From the NCBI GenBank assembly GCA_023407575.1, contig JAEYLX010000014.1, positions 62,001 through 126,000 on the forward strand: a DNA stretch of 64,000 bases. The letters are read 5' to 3'. Numbering within the stretch: position 1 is the first letter of the stretch; every line of letters starts with the position of its first letter. The notes below the pieces were generated by a model that made no database searches, was not told the origin of the DNA, and saw nothing but the letters and a program-made list of their open reading frames with translations. Origin of the DNA: Bacillota bacterium. GTDB taxonomy: Bacteria; Bacillota; Clostridia; Lachnospirales; Lachnospiraceae. Position numbers and translations under genes: made by a program. Shown here in pieces: positions 26,263-34,438 of the stretch.

Positions 26263-27118
26263 ATAATTTTGCCCCCTTGTTCATGTAAATGATGATTTCG
26301 TCAAGCGTAATTGGTTCAAAGAGTAATGTCTTAGGTAATTTATTCCTATTTACGGTTTCTGACATTCCTTCAAATCCAGTATTATGCTCCCTAAGACCAA
26401 TGATTAACCTTTTTTGTTCAGCGCTTATCTCCCGTAACCCTCCCTTTACTAATACATATTTTTCAAGGAGGTTTTCTTTCGAGCCTGTGTAAATAACTTT
26501 CCCATCTAAAATAAAGGTAATGTAATCTGCAATTTTCTCAAGATCCGAGGTAATATGTGTAGAGAATAGGATACTTCTGTTTTCATCAGTAACAAAATTA
26601 CTTAACATATCACAAAGTTCATCACGTGCCACGGGGTCTAAGCCGCTGGTGGGTTCATCCAGGATAAGAAGCTTAGCATCATGGGAAAGTGCAACAGCGA
26701 CCATTAACTTAACCTTCATTCCACGAGATAATTCTTTTATTTTCTTTTTCTTGTCTATCTTAAAGACACCTAATAATTCTGAATATTTACCACTATTCCA
26801 ATTTCGGTAGAAGGGTGCAACAGCTTTTTCAACATCACCGGTGGTCCAGTCCTCAACATAAAAAGGGGAATCCATAACCACACCAATTTGCTCATTTATC
26901 TGATTTTTGTATTCCCTACTGTTTAAACCGAATAATTTAATTTCCTCTGCTTGATAATTTATCATATTTAAAATAGATTTAATTGTGGTGGTCTTGCCTG
27001 CACCATTCGGACCAATAAATCCCATAATATAGCCTGTGGGGATTTTAAAGGATACATCGTTTAGCGAGAAAGTATCATAGCTTTTTTTTAACCCGCGAAC
27101 TTCTAAAGCATTATTCAT
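26255..27118 (-). CDS. ABC transporter ATP-binding protein
   Basis: A 287-residue ATPase with Walker A GPNGAGKTT, signature ELSRGMKVK, Walker B LLILDEPTSGLD and a switch histidine in FSTHITSD. The signature departs from LSGGQ, as is common in ABC-2 ATPases of this group. The ATG at 27118 follows AAGGAGGG. An in-frame start 63 bp earlier would lie deep inside the GntR gene and is rejected. It overlaps both the regulator and the permease genes by 8 bp. Confidence 0.92.
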   Translation of the reverse strand: MNNALEVRGLKKSYDTFSLNDVSFKIPTGYIMGFIGPNGAGKTTTIKSILNMINYQAEEIKLFGLNSREYKNQINEQIGVVMDSPFYVEDWTTGDVEKAVAPFYRNWNSGKYSELLGVFKIDKKKKIKELSRGMKVKLMVAVALSHDAKLLILDEPTSGLDPVARDELCDMLSNFVTDENRSILFSTHITSDLEKIADYITFILDGKVIYTGSKENLLEKYVLVKGGLREISAEQKRLIIGLREHNTGFEGMSETVNRNKLPKTLLFEPITLDEIIIYMNKGAKLYE

Positions 27119-27494
27119 AATTACCCTCCTTATAAAGCACTTCCAAGATATCAATAACTTCATTCTTACTAATTCCGCCATTCATGGCAGCAATTATAGC
27201 TTCTGTTAAATTTAGTTCTACTTTACGAAGTGCATTTTCCCTTGCCATTTCTTTGTTTTGAGGCAGGATATAACAGCCCTTCCCTTGTACATTGACAACA
27301 AAGCCTTCTTCTTCCAAATCGCTGTATGCCCTGGTTGTAGTTATAACACTAATTTTCAGATCCTTTGCCAGCTGGCGTATAGACGGAAGTAAATCATCCT
27401 CACGAAGTTCTCCAGAAAAAATAGCTTCTTTAATCTGCGATTTAATCTGCTCGTAGATGGGAGTCCCCGAACGGTTGGATACTATAATTTTCAA
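27111..27494 (-). CDS. GntR-family regulator, YtrA type
   Basis: A 127-residue regulator with the GntR winged helix-turn-helix (TPIYEQIKSQIKEAI, LLPSIRQLAKDLKIS, TRAYSDLEEEGFV) and the short helical C-terminus of the YtrA subfamily. The TTG at 27494 is taken as start because AAAGGTGGT lies just ahead and the protein then begins at the conserved NRSGTPIYEQI region. A longer in-frame extension would cover the promoter. It probably represses its own operon with the ABC transporter. Confidence 0.9.
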   Translation of the reverse strand: MKIIVSNRSGTPIYEQIKSQIKEAIFSGELREDDLLPSIRQLAKDLKISVITTTRAYSDLEEEGFVVNVQGKGCYILPQNKEMARENALRKVELNLTEAIIAAMNGGISKNEVIDILEVLYKEGNYE

Positions 27495-27525
27495 TTGGTC
27501 ACCACCTTTATATACACATATATAC

Positions 27526-27554
27526 AGTATAGTCAGTAATGACATTCCTGTCAA
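27526..27554 (-). promoter_or_regulatory. Promoter of the GntR-ABC operon with overlapping palindrome
   Basis: On the minus strand TTGACA (27554-27549) and TATACT (27531-27526) are separated by 17 bp. TGACA-N4-TGTCA, an inverted repeat, overlaps the -35 element at 27540-27553, where a repressor would block polymerase. YtrA-type regulators bind such sites upstream of their own genes. Confidence 0.75.
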
Positions 27555-27624
27555 GTACAGAAAAGGAAATAAATATATTACAAGATACAACAAAAAGTTG
27601 TTTCCCCTGCTCTGCACAAAAATA

Positions 27625-27657
27625 CACCCAATGATTAATTTATATAATCATTGGGTG
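27625..27657 (-). terminator. Terminator of the methyltransferase gene
   Basis: A 13-bp perfect stem (CACCCAATGATTA and its complement) is followed on the minus strand by TATTTTTG. It lies about 100 bp after the methyltransferase stop and ahead of the GntR promoter. Confidence 0.82.
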
Positions 27658-27759
27658 CATCCAGGTTAGGGGGAGGTTTTATTATATAAACCATCCCAAT
27701 TTATCTGTTATTCAATATAATTTTATAGGTAAGTGTATCAATGTTTTTGCGAACTATTA

Positions 27760-28530
27760 TTAAAGCTTTCTTGCTTTAATACAAAATGAAATTGGTAACA
27801 TCTTGGCTTTTTTCGCTTTATCACTAACGTTTTCTACCGCTTCCATTGTCTCTTTATCCGTCTGCTCAATCATTTGCTCTACAGCAAAGCCTGCTTGTGC
27901 TAAAGCGTTAATATAGGTTGATATTTTTCGATTGCATAGTACTATTTCACTTCCATCTACAGGCATGCTAAAGTAGGATTCATCAAAGTAACTTCTATTG
28001 AAAACCAGTGAGTCATTTTCCACGATATCTTTACGTTCACTACAGGACCAGGCTACACAGTAATTTAAGGTATGATGCCAGCTGAATATAAAGATACCGT
28101 CCTTTTTTAGATAAGAAGCTATCTTATTAAAGGTGCCTTGTAAATCTGTTGTCCAGCCAATACCATATATGGAATAAACATAATCAAAGTAATTAGTTGG
28201 TATTTCTAATTCGGCTTCCATAGGTGAACAAATAAATTTAGCTGTATAACCATAGGAATTCAAATATGCATCAGCATTTTCTATTTGCTTATGAGAGATA
28301 TCTACTCCCCACAATTCGGAAGCCTTCCTATCAGCGTGGTACTTTAAAGAGTGACCACTTCCACAACAAATTTCCAGCATTTTTTTCCCGGAAACATCTC
28401 CAAATAAATGCAATTCATCCTCGGTCACAAAGTACACTCCATACGTTGGAAGTGCCGTAGTTCCAAACCATAAATCTGCATGTGTATCCCAATAGGTTTT
28501 ATTAGTTTTAAATATTTCAATGTCTTTCAT
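27760..28530 (-). CDS. Class I SAM-dependent methyltransferase
   Basis: A 256-residue cytoplasmic protein with SAM-binding motif I LEICCGSGHS near residue 52, an acidic residue in WGVDIS and the post-motif YDYVYSIYGIGW region. This is the methyltransferase-11/25 type fold, acting on a small molecule. No neighbour indicates the substrate. It appears to be a single-gene unit with its own terminator. Confidence 0.88.
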   Translation of the reverse strand: MKDIEIFKTNKTYWDTHADLWFGTTALPTYGVYFVTEDELHLFGDVSGKKMLEICCGSGHSLKYHADRKASELWGVDISHKQIENADAYLNSYGYTAKFICSPMEAELEIPTNYFDYVYSIYGIGWTTDLQGTFNKIASYLKKDGIFIFSWHHTLNYCVAWSCSERKDIVENDSLVFNRSYFDESYFSMPVDGSEIVLCNRKISTYINALAQAGFAVEQMIEQTDKETMEAVENVSDKAKKAKMLPISFCIKARKL

Positions 28531-28930
28531 AAAAGGTACCCTTTCAACTATATAATTTATGTTAACTTTAAAATTTTCCTAAATACTATATAACAATATA
28601 TTAATTTTCTTTAAATTGCCATAAAAAAATTGAAATCTTTTAAACAATATAATTAGGCATAAACCATTAGGATGGCATATGGTTTTATGCGAACAAATAC
28701 TATACAGAGTTACATTTAACAATTGCGGTTGTAACTGTTATTCACTCTGGCAAATTCAGACTTGATTTACCAGGGAGAGAATACATTGCTGTTAGAGTTA
28801 AAAAAATAAAGTCCTAGTATATTCAGGGCTTTTTGCAACTGGCTTAATGGTTGAGTCGCTAAATCTCCCTATTTTATTGACCTTCCAACGGATTTGAGTT
28901 AAAATTAATTCAAATACTTGGAGGCGAATT
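28531..28930. other. Non-coding gap with a possible short coding remnant
   Basis: The 400-bp gap is AT-rich. From roughly 28660 to the stop at 28815 one frame reads protein-like (VTVIHSGKFRLDLPGREYIAVRV) but has no start codon with a ribosome binding site, so it may be a decayed gene tail. No tRNA, terminator or operator stands out. The promoter for the following helix-turn-helix gene should lie in the last 80 bp. Confidence 0.35.
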
Positions 28931-29983
28931 ATGGAAGATAAGAAGAAGTTTGGCGAGTACATTATCAAGAGAAGAAAAGAACTTGGATTAACACAGAAAG
29001 AGTTGGCAAATAAATTATTTGTTACAGAATCAGCAGTCTCAAAATGGGAGAGAGGGTTGTCTTATCCTGACATCACTTTAATAAGAGATATATGTAATAT
29101 TCTATCCATTAGTGAGCATGAACTATTAACTGCCGGAGAAGATAGGGAAGAAAAAAACACAAAGAAGTTAGCGAAACGATATCTAAATATAGTTAACATT
29201 CTTCGTAATGTACAGATATTTTTATATGGATTAACGTTATTGGTTTGTTTTATTTGCAACCTTGCAGTACAGCATAAGTTATCCTGGTTTTTCATTGTAC
29301 TGACTTCTGTTATGGTTTCCATGTCACTGACCTTGTTACCAGTTATGGTAACAAAAAAGAAGGGTTTAACTACGCTCGGTGCATTTACTGGCTCCCTTAG
29401 TTTACTGTTAATGACTTGTAACATCTACACAGGAGGTAATTGGTTTTTTGTGGCATTTGTGGGAGTGATCCTTGGATTGTTGTTCTTGTTTTTACCCCTT
29501 GTCTTATATAGTGTAGAATTACCTCATTATTTTAAAAATAAAAAAACATTAATTTATTTTACTGTTATTTCTCTTTTATTAATCATCCTTCTCTATGTAT
29601 GTAATGCTTATACAGGCGGTAACTGGTTCTTTTCCATTGCATTGCCAATTGCTATGTTCTCCATGCTTCTGTTCTGGGGGATGATGTTGATTGTTCGATA
29701 TACGAAATTTAATATATGGATAAAGATTGCTGGATGCTTTGGTCTAGGAAGTGCATTCCACTATACTGTGCAGGGCTACATTGATTATCTTTTAAAAGAG
29801 GAGACATATTATATCGGGTTTAGATTTGATTTAATGAACTGGAGTGAAAAGTATGTTAGTGATAATATTAATGTAATTGTCTTTAGTGTTCTTATATTAA
29901 CAGCAATTCTCTTTCTTATAGCAGGAATAGTCTTAAGCAACAAAGATAGGTTAGATAAGGAATCAGAAGTTTTATTAAAATAA
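28931..29983 (+). CDS. Membrane-anchored XRE-family regulator
   Basis: A 350-residue protein. Residues 8-65 form a Cro/CI-type helix-turn-helix (LGLTQKELANKLFVTESAVSKWERG). The rest has about eight hydrophobic helices, so it is a membrane-bound DNA-binding protein. A short segment is repeated, CNIYTGGNWFF near 170 and CNAYTGGNWFF near 230, which shows duplication of a two-helix unit. Such proteins are common in Clostridia and are thought to couple an envelope signal to transcription. GGAGG precedes the ATG. The target is unknown, possibly the next two genes. Confidence 0.82.
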   Translation: MEDKKKFGEYIIKRRKELGLTQKELANKLFVTESAVSKWERGLSYPDITLIRDICNILSISEHELLTAGEDREEKNTKKLAKRYLNIVNILRNVQIFLYGLTLLVCFICNLAVQHKLSWFFIVLTSVMVSMSLTLLPVMVTKKKGLTTLGAFTGSLSLLLMTCNIYTGGNWFFVAFVGVILGLLFLFLPLVLYSVELPHYFKNKKTLIYFTVISLLLIILLYVCNAYTGGNWFFSIALPIAMFSMLLFWGMMLIVRYTKFNIWIKIAGCFGLGSAFHYTVQGYIDYLLKEETYYIGFRFDLMNWSEKYVSDNINVIVFSVLILTAILFLIAGIVLSNKDRLDKESEVLLK

Positions 29984-30061
29984 ACTTTAGATTATAATAG
30001 ATTACAGATATCTATGGGTAGATGCAATATATAGAATATCAAGGTGAAGGGGAGTAAGTTC

Positions 30062-30343
30062 TTGAAAATACAAAGAAGAATTATATGGATTTTAACAACT
30101 GTATGTGCTTTGATGACAATTGGTTCATTAGCTTTTAATTATGGATTACCACTTTACATCAAAAACCTAAATGGAGTTGCATGGAAGGATGCAAGTGCTA
30201 TTGGAGTAATAGGTAGAGCCGATGGACCCACATCAATACTATTATCAGATGCCAAATATTCGTTAATAACTACACTTAGCTTTTTGTTATTGACTTTAGC
30301 TGGATTTTCTTATCTGATATTCAAAAAAAGAAAAGATATATAA
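30062..30343 (+). CDS. Small two-helix membrane protein with a GxADGPT motif
   Basis: About 93 residues with two membrane helices (near 8-30 and 65-85). Between them lies AIGVIGRADGPTSILL, a segment that closely resembles the conserved GGADGPT core of the beta subunit of sodium-pumping decarboxylases, yet the protein is far too short to be that subunit. Small proteins with this motif are often annotated as decarboxylase fragments in Lachnospiraceae, in my recollection. TTG at 30062 is the likely start (AGGGGAG seven bases upstream); GTG at 30044 is an alternative. Function unknown. Confidence 0.65.
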   Translation: MKIQRRIIWILTTVCALMTIGSLAFNYGLPLYIKNLNGVAWKDASAIGVIGRADGPTSILLSDAKYSLITTLSFLLLTLAGFSYLIFKKRKDI

Positions 30344-30527
30344 ATAATAGACGGATAATGAGCTAAAAAAGTTTTAATATACGCATCAGACTGTAGACAA
30401 AGTCAATTTTATAGAGCAGTATTGAATAAATGATGATAAATATTCAATACTGTTCTTTTACATTTAATACAGTATATAATGAAAGCGGAATATCAAAGAA
30501 AGAAAAGGTGAAGTGGGAGATAAACTT

Positions 30528-31742
30528 ATGATTCGTAATATCAAAAAATGTTCAAAGATAATTTTTATTTCCATTGGAATAGTTCTTCTGGCAATTTTAA
30601 TAATTTCAAGTGTTCTGCTATCACCAACCTTTGTTTATAGAATTTTAAGTCGAGGGGATTCAAGTGACAAAGATTACAATTTCTTTTCGTCAACTTTGAT
30701 ATCCAAAAGCGAAATTCCATTTGAATATGAGTACGATCTGGATACAAGCTTGGAAAATCTACCATTAACCTACAGAACCTCAAGTAATCAAGAAGTATCA
30801 AAGACATTAAGTGATTTTGTAGTTTCGACGGGCAGTACCTCATTTATTATAATTAAGAATGATACGGTTATTTATGAACAATATGCGAATGGCGGCAGCA
30901 GAGATTCTATAAATACCTCGTTTTCAATGGCAAAATCCATGGTTTCTCTCTTGGTTGGTAAAGCTATTGAAGATGGTTATATCGATAGTGAAAATCAGGT
31001 CATATCAGATTTTATTGATGAATTTAAAGATACAGATATGGCGCACATTACCATAAAAGATTTGTTAACTATGCGCTCAGATATTCAGTATGAGGAAACA
31101 GGTTTTCTTTGGTTCCGTGACGATGCATATACATATTGGTTACCCGATCTGCGAAAGTTGGCTCTAAATCACCGGCAGCTCACGGATCAGTATCAGGGTA
31201 GATTTCACTATAATAATTACCACCCACTGCTATTGGGAATTATACTTGAGCGAAGCACCGGAAGGTCAGTATCTGAATACTTTGAACAGTCCTTTTGGTC
31301 GAAAATTGGCTCCGAATATGATGCGTCGTGGAGTTTGGATAGTGATAAAACGCAGTTTGAGAAAATGGAAAGCGGATTGAATTTCCGTTCCATTGATTAT
31401 ATTAAACTAGGTAGTATGCTTTTAAATGATGGTTACTGGAACCATCAGCAAATTATAAATCCAAGTTGGATACAAACGTCTGCTGTAGTTGATTTTCCAA
31501 TAAATCAAGATGAATACGAAGGCTCCTTTTTGGAAGGATTGAATATCGGCTATGGATATATGTGGTATTCAAGACCATCGATATCTACGGGAATGGATTT
31601 TTGGGCGTGGGGTAAATACAATCAAATAATGTATGTTTCTCCAGAAAATGATATTGTAATTTTGAGAACAGGAAGTACAGGTGGCAATGTTCAAGATTTT
31701 TCAAAAGTACTTTTTGACATTACGGCAAATATTATGAAATAA
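30528..31742 (+). CDS. Serine hydrolase of the class C beta-lactamase / DD-peptidase fold
   Basis: About 404 residues with an N-terminal membrane helix (roughly residues 10-35) that anchors it outside the cell. The active-site serine and lysine are in SMAK (FSMAKSMVSLLVGKAI) and the second-motif tyrosine is in HYNNYH. A GlyTrp-type third motif region is less obvious (FWAWGKYNQ). The fold is shared by esterases, D-aminopeptidases and beta-lactamases, so activity is open. ATG at 30528 is placed after GGGAG. A convergent terminator follows. Confidence 0.87.
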   Translation: MIRNIKKCSKIIFISIGIVLLAILIISSVLLSPTFVYRILSRGDSSDKDYNFFSSTLISKSEIPFEYEYDLDTSLENLPLTYRTSSNQEVSKTLSDFVVSTGSTSFIIIKNDTVIYEQYANGGSRDSINTSFSMAKSMVSLLVGKAIEDGYIDSENQVISDFIDEFKDTDMAHITIKDLLTMRSDIQYEETGFLWFRDDAYTYWLPDLRKLALNHRQLTDQYQGRFHYNNYHPLLLGIILERSTGRSVSEYFEQSFWSKIGSEYDASWSLDSDKTQFEKMESGLNFRSIDYIKLGSMLLNDGYWNHQQIINPSWIQTSAVVDFPINQDEYEGSFLEGLNIGYGYMWYSRPSISTGMDFWAWGKYNQIMYVSPENDIVILRTGSTGGNVQDFSKVLFDITANIMK

Positions 31743-31770
31743 ATACAATTCCAATGAAGAAGCGTAGCCA

Positions 31771-31803
31771 AAAGCCGTGACCCTCAAATTGTCACGGCTT
31801 TTT
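31771..31803. terminator. Bidirectional terminator between convergent genes
   Basis: AAAGCCGTGAC pairs perfectly with GTCACGGCTTT around a nine-base loop and is followed by TTTT on the plus strand, with AAA on the other side. It separates the serine hydrolase from the minus-strand acidic protein. Confidence 0.9.
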
Positions 31804-31807
31804 GTTA

Positions 31808-32581
31808 TCAGGCATCACAGCTTGGTGCAAGGTTAAGTTCATACTTTTCAATTGCTTTCATCATGGCATAGTTTAAAATGCTATCAATTTCGGTATCAGT
31901 CTCCAAGGCAGTGAGATTAGAAATATCACAGTGATTTTCTTGATTCATTTCAACTTCAATTTGTTTGTTATCAACTTCAGTTACATTTTTTTGAGTATTA
32001 TATTTGACGCCTAACTCTATTTGATTATCTTTGTTTTCAACCATATTATCTGTAATTTCATCATATACTTTACTTTGCTCAAAGTCATTATCAGGGTTAG
32101 TTTCTACAGCTGTTTCCGTATCCGAAGGATTCTTTATCTCCGGATGAGCAATCATGTCTTCTTTCAGTTGAAGAGTAACACTTGTTGTTGAAGGCTGTAG
32201 TTTAAGCGGGATTTTACCAACCAAAACCTTATCGTCGCCAATTCGTATTCTATATTCTAGTTCACTATCCTCAAGATTACGCACTTGAGAAACTTCGCTA
32301 TTGGGATTAGTTTCATTACTGTGTTTTGATAAGGTTTTCTTCCCTTTACGCCGATATCTATCCCTTTTCATTGTATAGTTACCCTGAAAAAGTTTTTCCC
32401 GAAGAAGAGAGCCACTGCAGGATAAATATTCAGAAAGAAAGTCACAAAAATCCATACCGGCATCGTCGGTATAATCTTGTGACTCTATAGAAGTTGAAAG
32501 TTTATCATCATATTTATTTTCAAAGCGATGCAAAACCCTGCCATCGCTATCTTCAATTCTTATATCAATTTCAATTATCAT
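31808..32581 (-). CDS. Acidic protein of unknown function
   Basis: A 257-residue soluble protein without signal peptide or membrane helix. The first 75 residues look folded (MIIEIDIRIEDSDGRVLHRF), a basic patch follows (KRDRYRRKGKK), then another folded stretch (ELEYRIRIGDDKVLVGKIPL), and the last 120 residues are rich in Asp, Glu, Asn and Thr and probably disordered. I recognise no family. The start at 32581 is preferred but a TTG twelve bases upstream is possible, since neither has a strong ribosome binding site. Confidence 0.6.
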   Translation of the reverse strand: MIIEIDIRIEDSDGRVLHRFENKYDDKLSTSIESQDYTDDAGMDFCDFLSEYLSCSGSLLREKLFQGNYTMKRDRYRRKGKKTLSKHSNETNPNSEVSQVRNLEDSELEYRIRIGDDKVLVGKIPLKLQPSTTSVTLQLKEDMIAHPEIKNPSDTETAVETNPDNDFEQSKVYDEITDNMVENKDNQIELGVKYNTQKNVTEVDNKQIEVEMNQENHCDISNLTALETDTEIDSILNYAMMKAIEKYELNLAPSCDA

Positions 32582-32858
32582 AACTTCACCCAACCCTCTG
32601 TAATATCTTTATCGGAAGATTAGGTAAATATATGTAGTCTTTCGTGGAATTAATTTAAGAGTAACTATTCACAACCAAGCCTGAAATCCTATGGTTTTTC
32701 TGGCTGTTTAACTCTCGAAAAACACGAACACTTATGATAAGTAAAACGACTTGTCGTTACACGTGTATAAAAATTAGCCTTTGAAAGCATGCTTTCTTAG
32801 GCTAATGAATGAAACATTCTGATTTGCTCTGAACAGTTAAAATAAGTGACAGTAGAGA

Positions 32859-33878
32859 TTAGCCCTTATGAAACGTCGTACTATCCCGAAGAATCAAATT
32901 ATAGTCAACATAAACCTGGTGACTGAAGGCTGTCTTTTGTCCAAGAATATCAATTAGTAGCTTTATAGAATACTCGCCAAACTGAAAGAAATTCTGACGA
33001 ATAGTTGTTAAAGGAGGGGCAGCATAGGAGGCAAGTGGAAGATCATCAAACCCAACTACGGATAAATCCTGTGGGATTTTGCGTCCAAGTTTTTTCGCGG
33101 CACGATAAACACCCATTGCCATAACATCACTGGCACAGAATAAAGCAGTGATTTCTGGGTACCTGGTTAGTAACACCAATGATTTTTCATATGCAATTTC
33201 TTCGTTAAATTCACCGTCAATAACGTACTCATTGATAATAGGTAAGTTACCATCAAGTAAAGCCTGGCAATACCCAGCGCAGCGTTCCAGACCAACCACA
33301 GATTTCGCTTTTCCATTTACCGTACCGATGTGTTTATGGCCACTGCGAACTAAGAACTCTACTGCAGAACGAGCTGCTTCCACATTATCAATGCTAATAC
33401 AGGAATTCTGCTTACCAGGAAGTGCAAAATCGATAGTTACACATGGAAGGTCACTGTTTGAGGCATCCACATAATAGGGATCATCTGTCCGTAAACCGGA
33501 TAGAACGACACCTGTGATATTATTCTCTCTGCAAAATTGAGAATATGACTTTTGTTTCTGAATCTCTGAAGTAATAGGATAGAAGATAATATCATAATTG
33601 GTTTTATGAATATAGGAAAGAGCACCTTTTAATATTTGCAAGGGAGCGACATCATTGGTATCGCTTGCTTCCAGTCCGGACATAATAAATCCAATGATAT
33701 TGCTGCTTTTTTGAACCAGCTTACGAGCACTTATGTTTGGAGTAAAATTGAATTCATTTACAACAGCCATTACCTTCTTACGTGTTTCTTCACCGATATC
33801 AGGATAGTTGTTTAATACTTTGGATACGGTAGAATAGGATACTCCTGATTTCTTGGCAATATCTTTAATTGTTAACAT
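32859..33878 (-). CDS. LacI-family repressor of the adjoining oligosaccharide locus
   Basis: A 339-residue LacI/GalR regulator with the N-terminal helix-turn-helix and hinge (TIKDIAKKSGVSYSTVSKVLNN, ISARKLVQKSS) and a periplasmic-binding-like effector domain (about 60-335) including VVGFDDLPLASY. The ligand is presumably the sugar taken up by the locus. It is divergent from the GH65 operon, whose promoter contains AAAACGTTTT, a typical LacI-family operator core. It is transcribed away from the operon, and a 33-bp hairpin repeat sits in its leader. Confidence 0.94.
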   Translation of the reverse strand: MLTIKDIAKKSGVSYSTVSKVLNNYPDIGEETRKKVMAVVNEFNFTPNISARKLVQKSSNIIGFIMSGLEASDTNDVAPLQILKGALSYIHKTNYDIIFYPITSEIQKQKSYSQFCRENNITGVVLSGLRTDDPYYVDASNSDLPCVTIDFALPGKQNSCISIDNVEAARSAVEFLVRSGHKHIGTVNGKAKSVVGLERCAGYCQALLDGNLPIINEYVIDGEFNEEIAYEKSLVLLTRYPEITALFCASDVMAMGVYRAAKKLGRKIPQDLSVVGFDDLPLASYAAPPLTTIRQNFFQFGEYSIKLLIDILGQKTAFSHQVYVDYNLILRDSTTFHKG

Positions 33879-33899
33879 AGAAATAAATTCCCCCTCAAA

Positions 33900-33933
33900 T
33901 TCATGACAAGTGAAACTACTTGTGGTTTCATCT
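33900..33933. repeat. Dispersed 33-bp hairpin repeat, copy B
   Basis: TTCATGACAAG ... ACTTGTGGTTTCATCT matches copy A at 16517-16549. ACAAGT and ACTTGT form a perfect six-base stem. It lies 22 bp ahead of the lacI-type gene, inside its probable leader, so it could also be an operator or RNA element. Confidence 0.5.
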
Positions 33934-34096
33934 TGTATATTAAAATAATCCTTATGTAATCATAATTAGATATCCCAAGGAGTGCATTAAGCGCATTATC
34001 CTAATAGCTTATTTTATTATAGCATAGGTGTTTTATAGATTGAAAGTACCCTTTCATTGGAACCATTATTTCGTTATTTATATTAGGACTTTATAC

Positions 34097-34314
34097 AAGC
34101 AAGCTTACAATATCTCATTCCGCTTTTCATTACATCATGAACAAAAACCGTGTTCATGATCTTGTTGCTCCAATCGATATTCGTAAGCAAGCTTACAATA
34201 TCTCATTCCGCTTTTCATTATATCATGAACAAAAACCGTGTTCATGATCATGTTACTCCGATCGGAATTGCAAACAAGTTTACAATTCCTCACTACGTTT
34301 TCATTATATCATAA
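34097..34314. repeat. Tandem double-hairpin repeats, about 2.5 units of 88 bp
   Basis: Units start at 34097, 34185 and 34272 (last one partial). Each full unit holds hairpin 1, ATCATGAACA paired perfectly with TGTTCATGAT (34134-34160 and 34222-34248), and hairpin 2, GATATT/AATATC with an inner GTAAGC/GCTTAC (34176-34202) or GGAATTG/CAATTCC with AAAC/GTTT (34264-34289). Arm sequences differ between units yet remain paired. A diverged single copy is at 22393-22486. The array lies between lacI and the GH65 promoter. Confidence 0.8.
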
Positions 34315-34334
34315 AAAATTTATAAATCAACTAC

Positions 34335-34363
34335 TTGATAAAACGTTTTCGTAGTGTTATAAT
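34335..34363 (+). promoter_or_regulatory. Promoter and LacI-type operator of the GH65 operon
   Basis: TTGATA at 34335-34340 and TATAAT at 34358-34363 are 17 bp apart. The palindrome AAAACGTTTT (34340-34349) lies in the spacer; CG-centred palindromes of this type are bound by LacI/GalR proteins, so repressor bound here would exclude polymerase. Confidence 0.78.
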
Positions 34364-34380
34364 CACATTATCAGATTAAG

Positions 34381-34416
34381 AAAAGGTTTTCGTAAAATTA
34401 ATTAAGAAAACCTTTT
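34381..34416 (+). promoter_or_regulatory. Leader hairpin or second operator of the GH65 operon
   Basis: AAAAGGTTTTC at 34381 and GAAAACCTTTT at 34406 form a perfect 11-bp inverted repeat with a 14-base loop in the transcribed leader, 22 bp ahead of the start codon. It may be a secondary repressor site or an mRNA 5' hairpin. Confidence 0.5.
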
Positions 34417-34438
34417 AGTTAAAGCAAAGGGGATTTTA

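Noticed and set aside
30062..30343. Oxaloacetate decarboxylase beta subunit
   Set aside because: Only the GxADGPT segment is shared; the protein has two helices and about 93 residues, whereas the true subunit has many helices and more than 350 residues.
34097..34314. CRISPR array or riboswitch
   Set aside because: Whole 88-bp units repeat, so there are no spacers, and the array lies upstream of the predicted promoter, so it is not in the operon leader.
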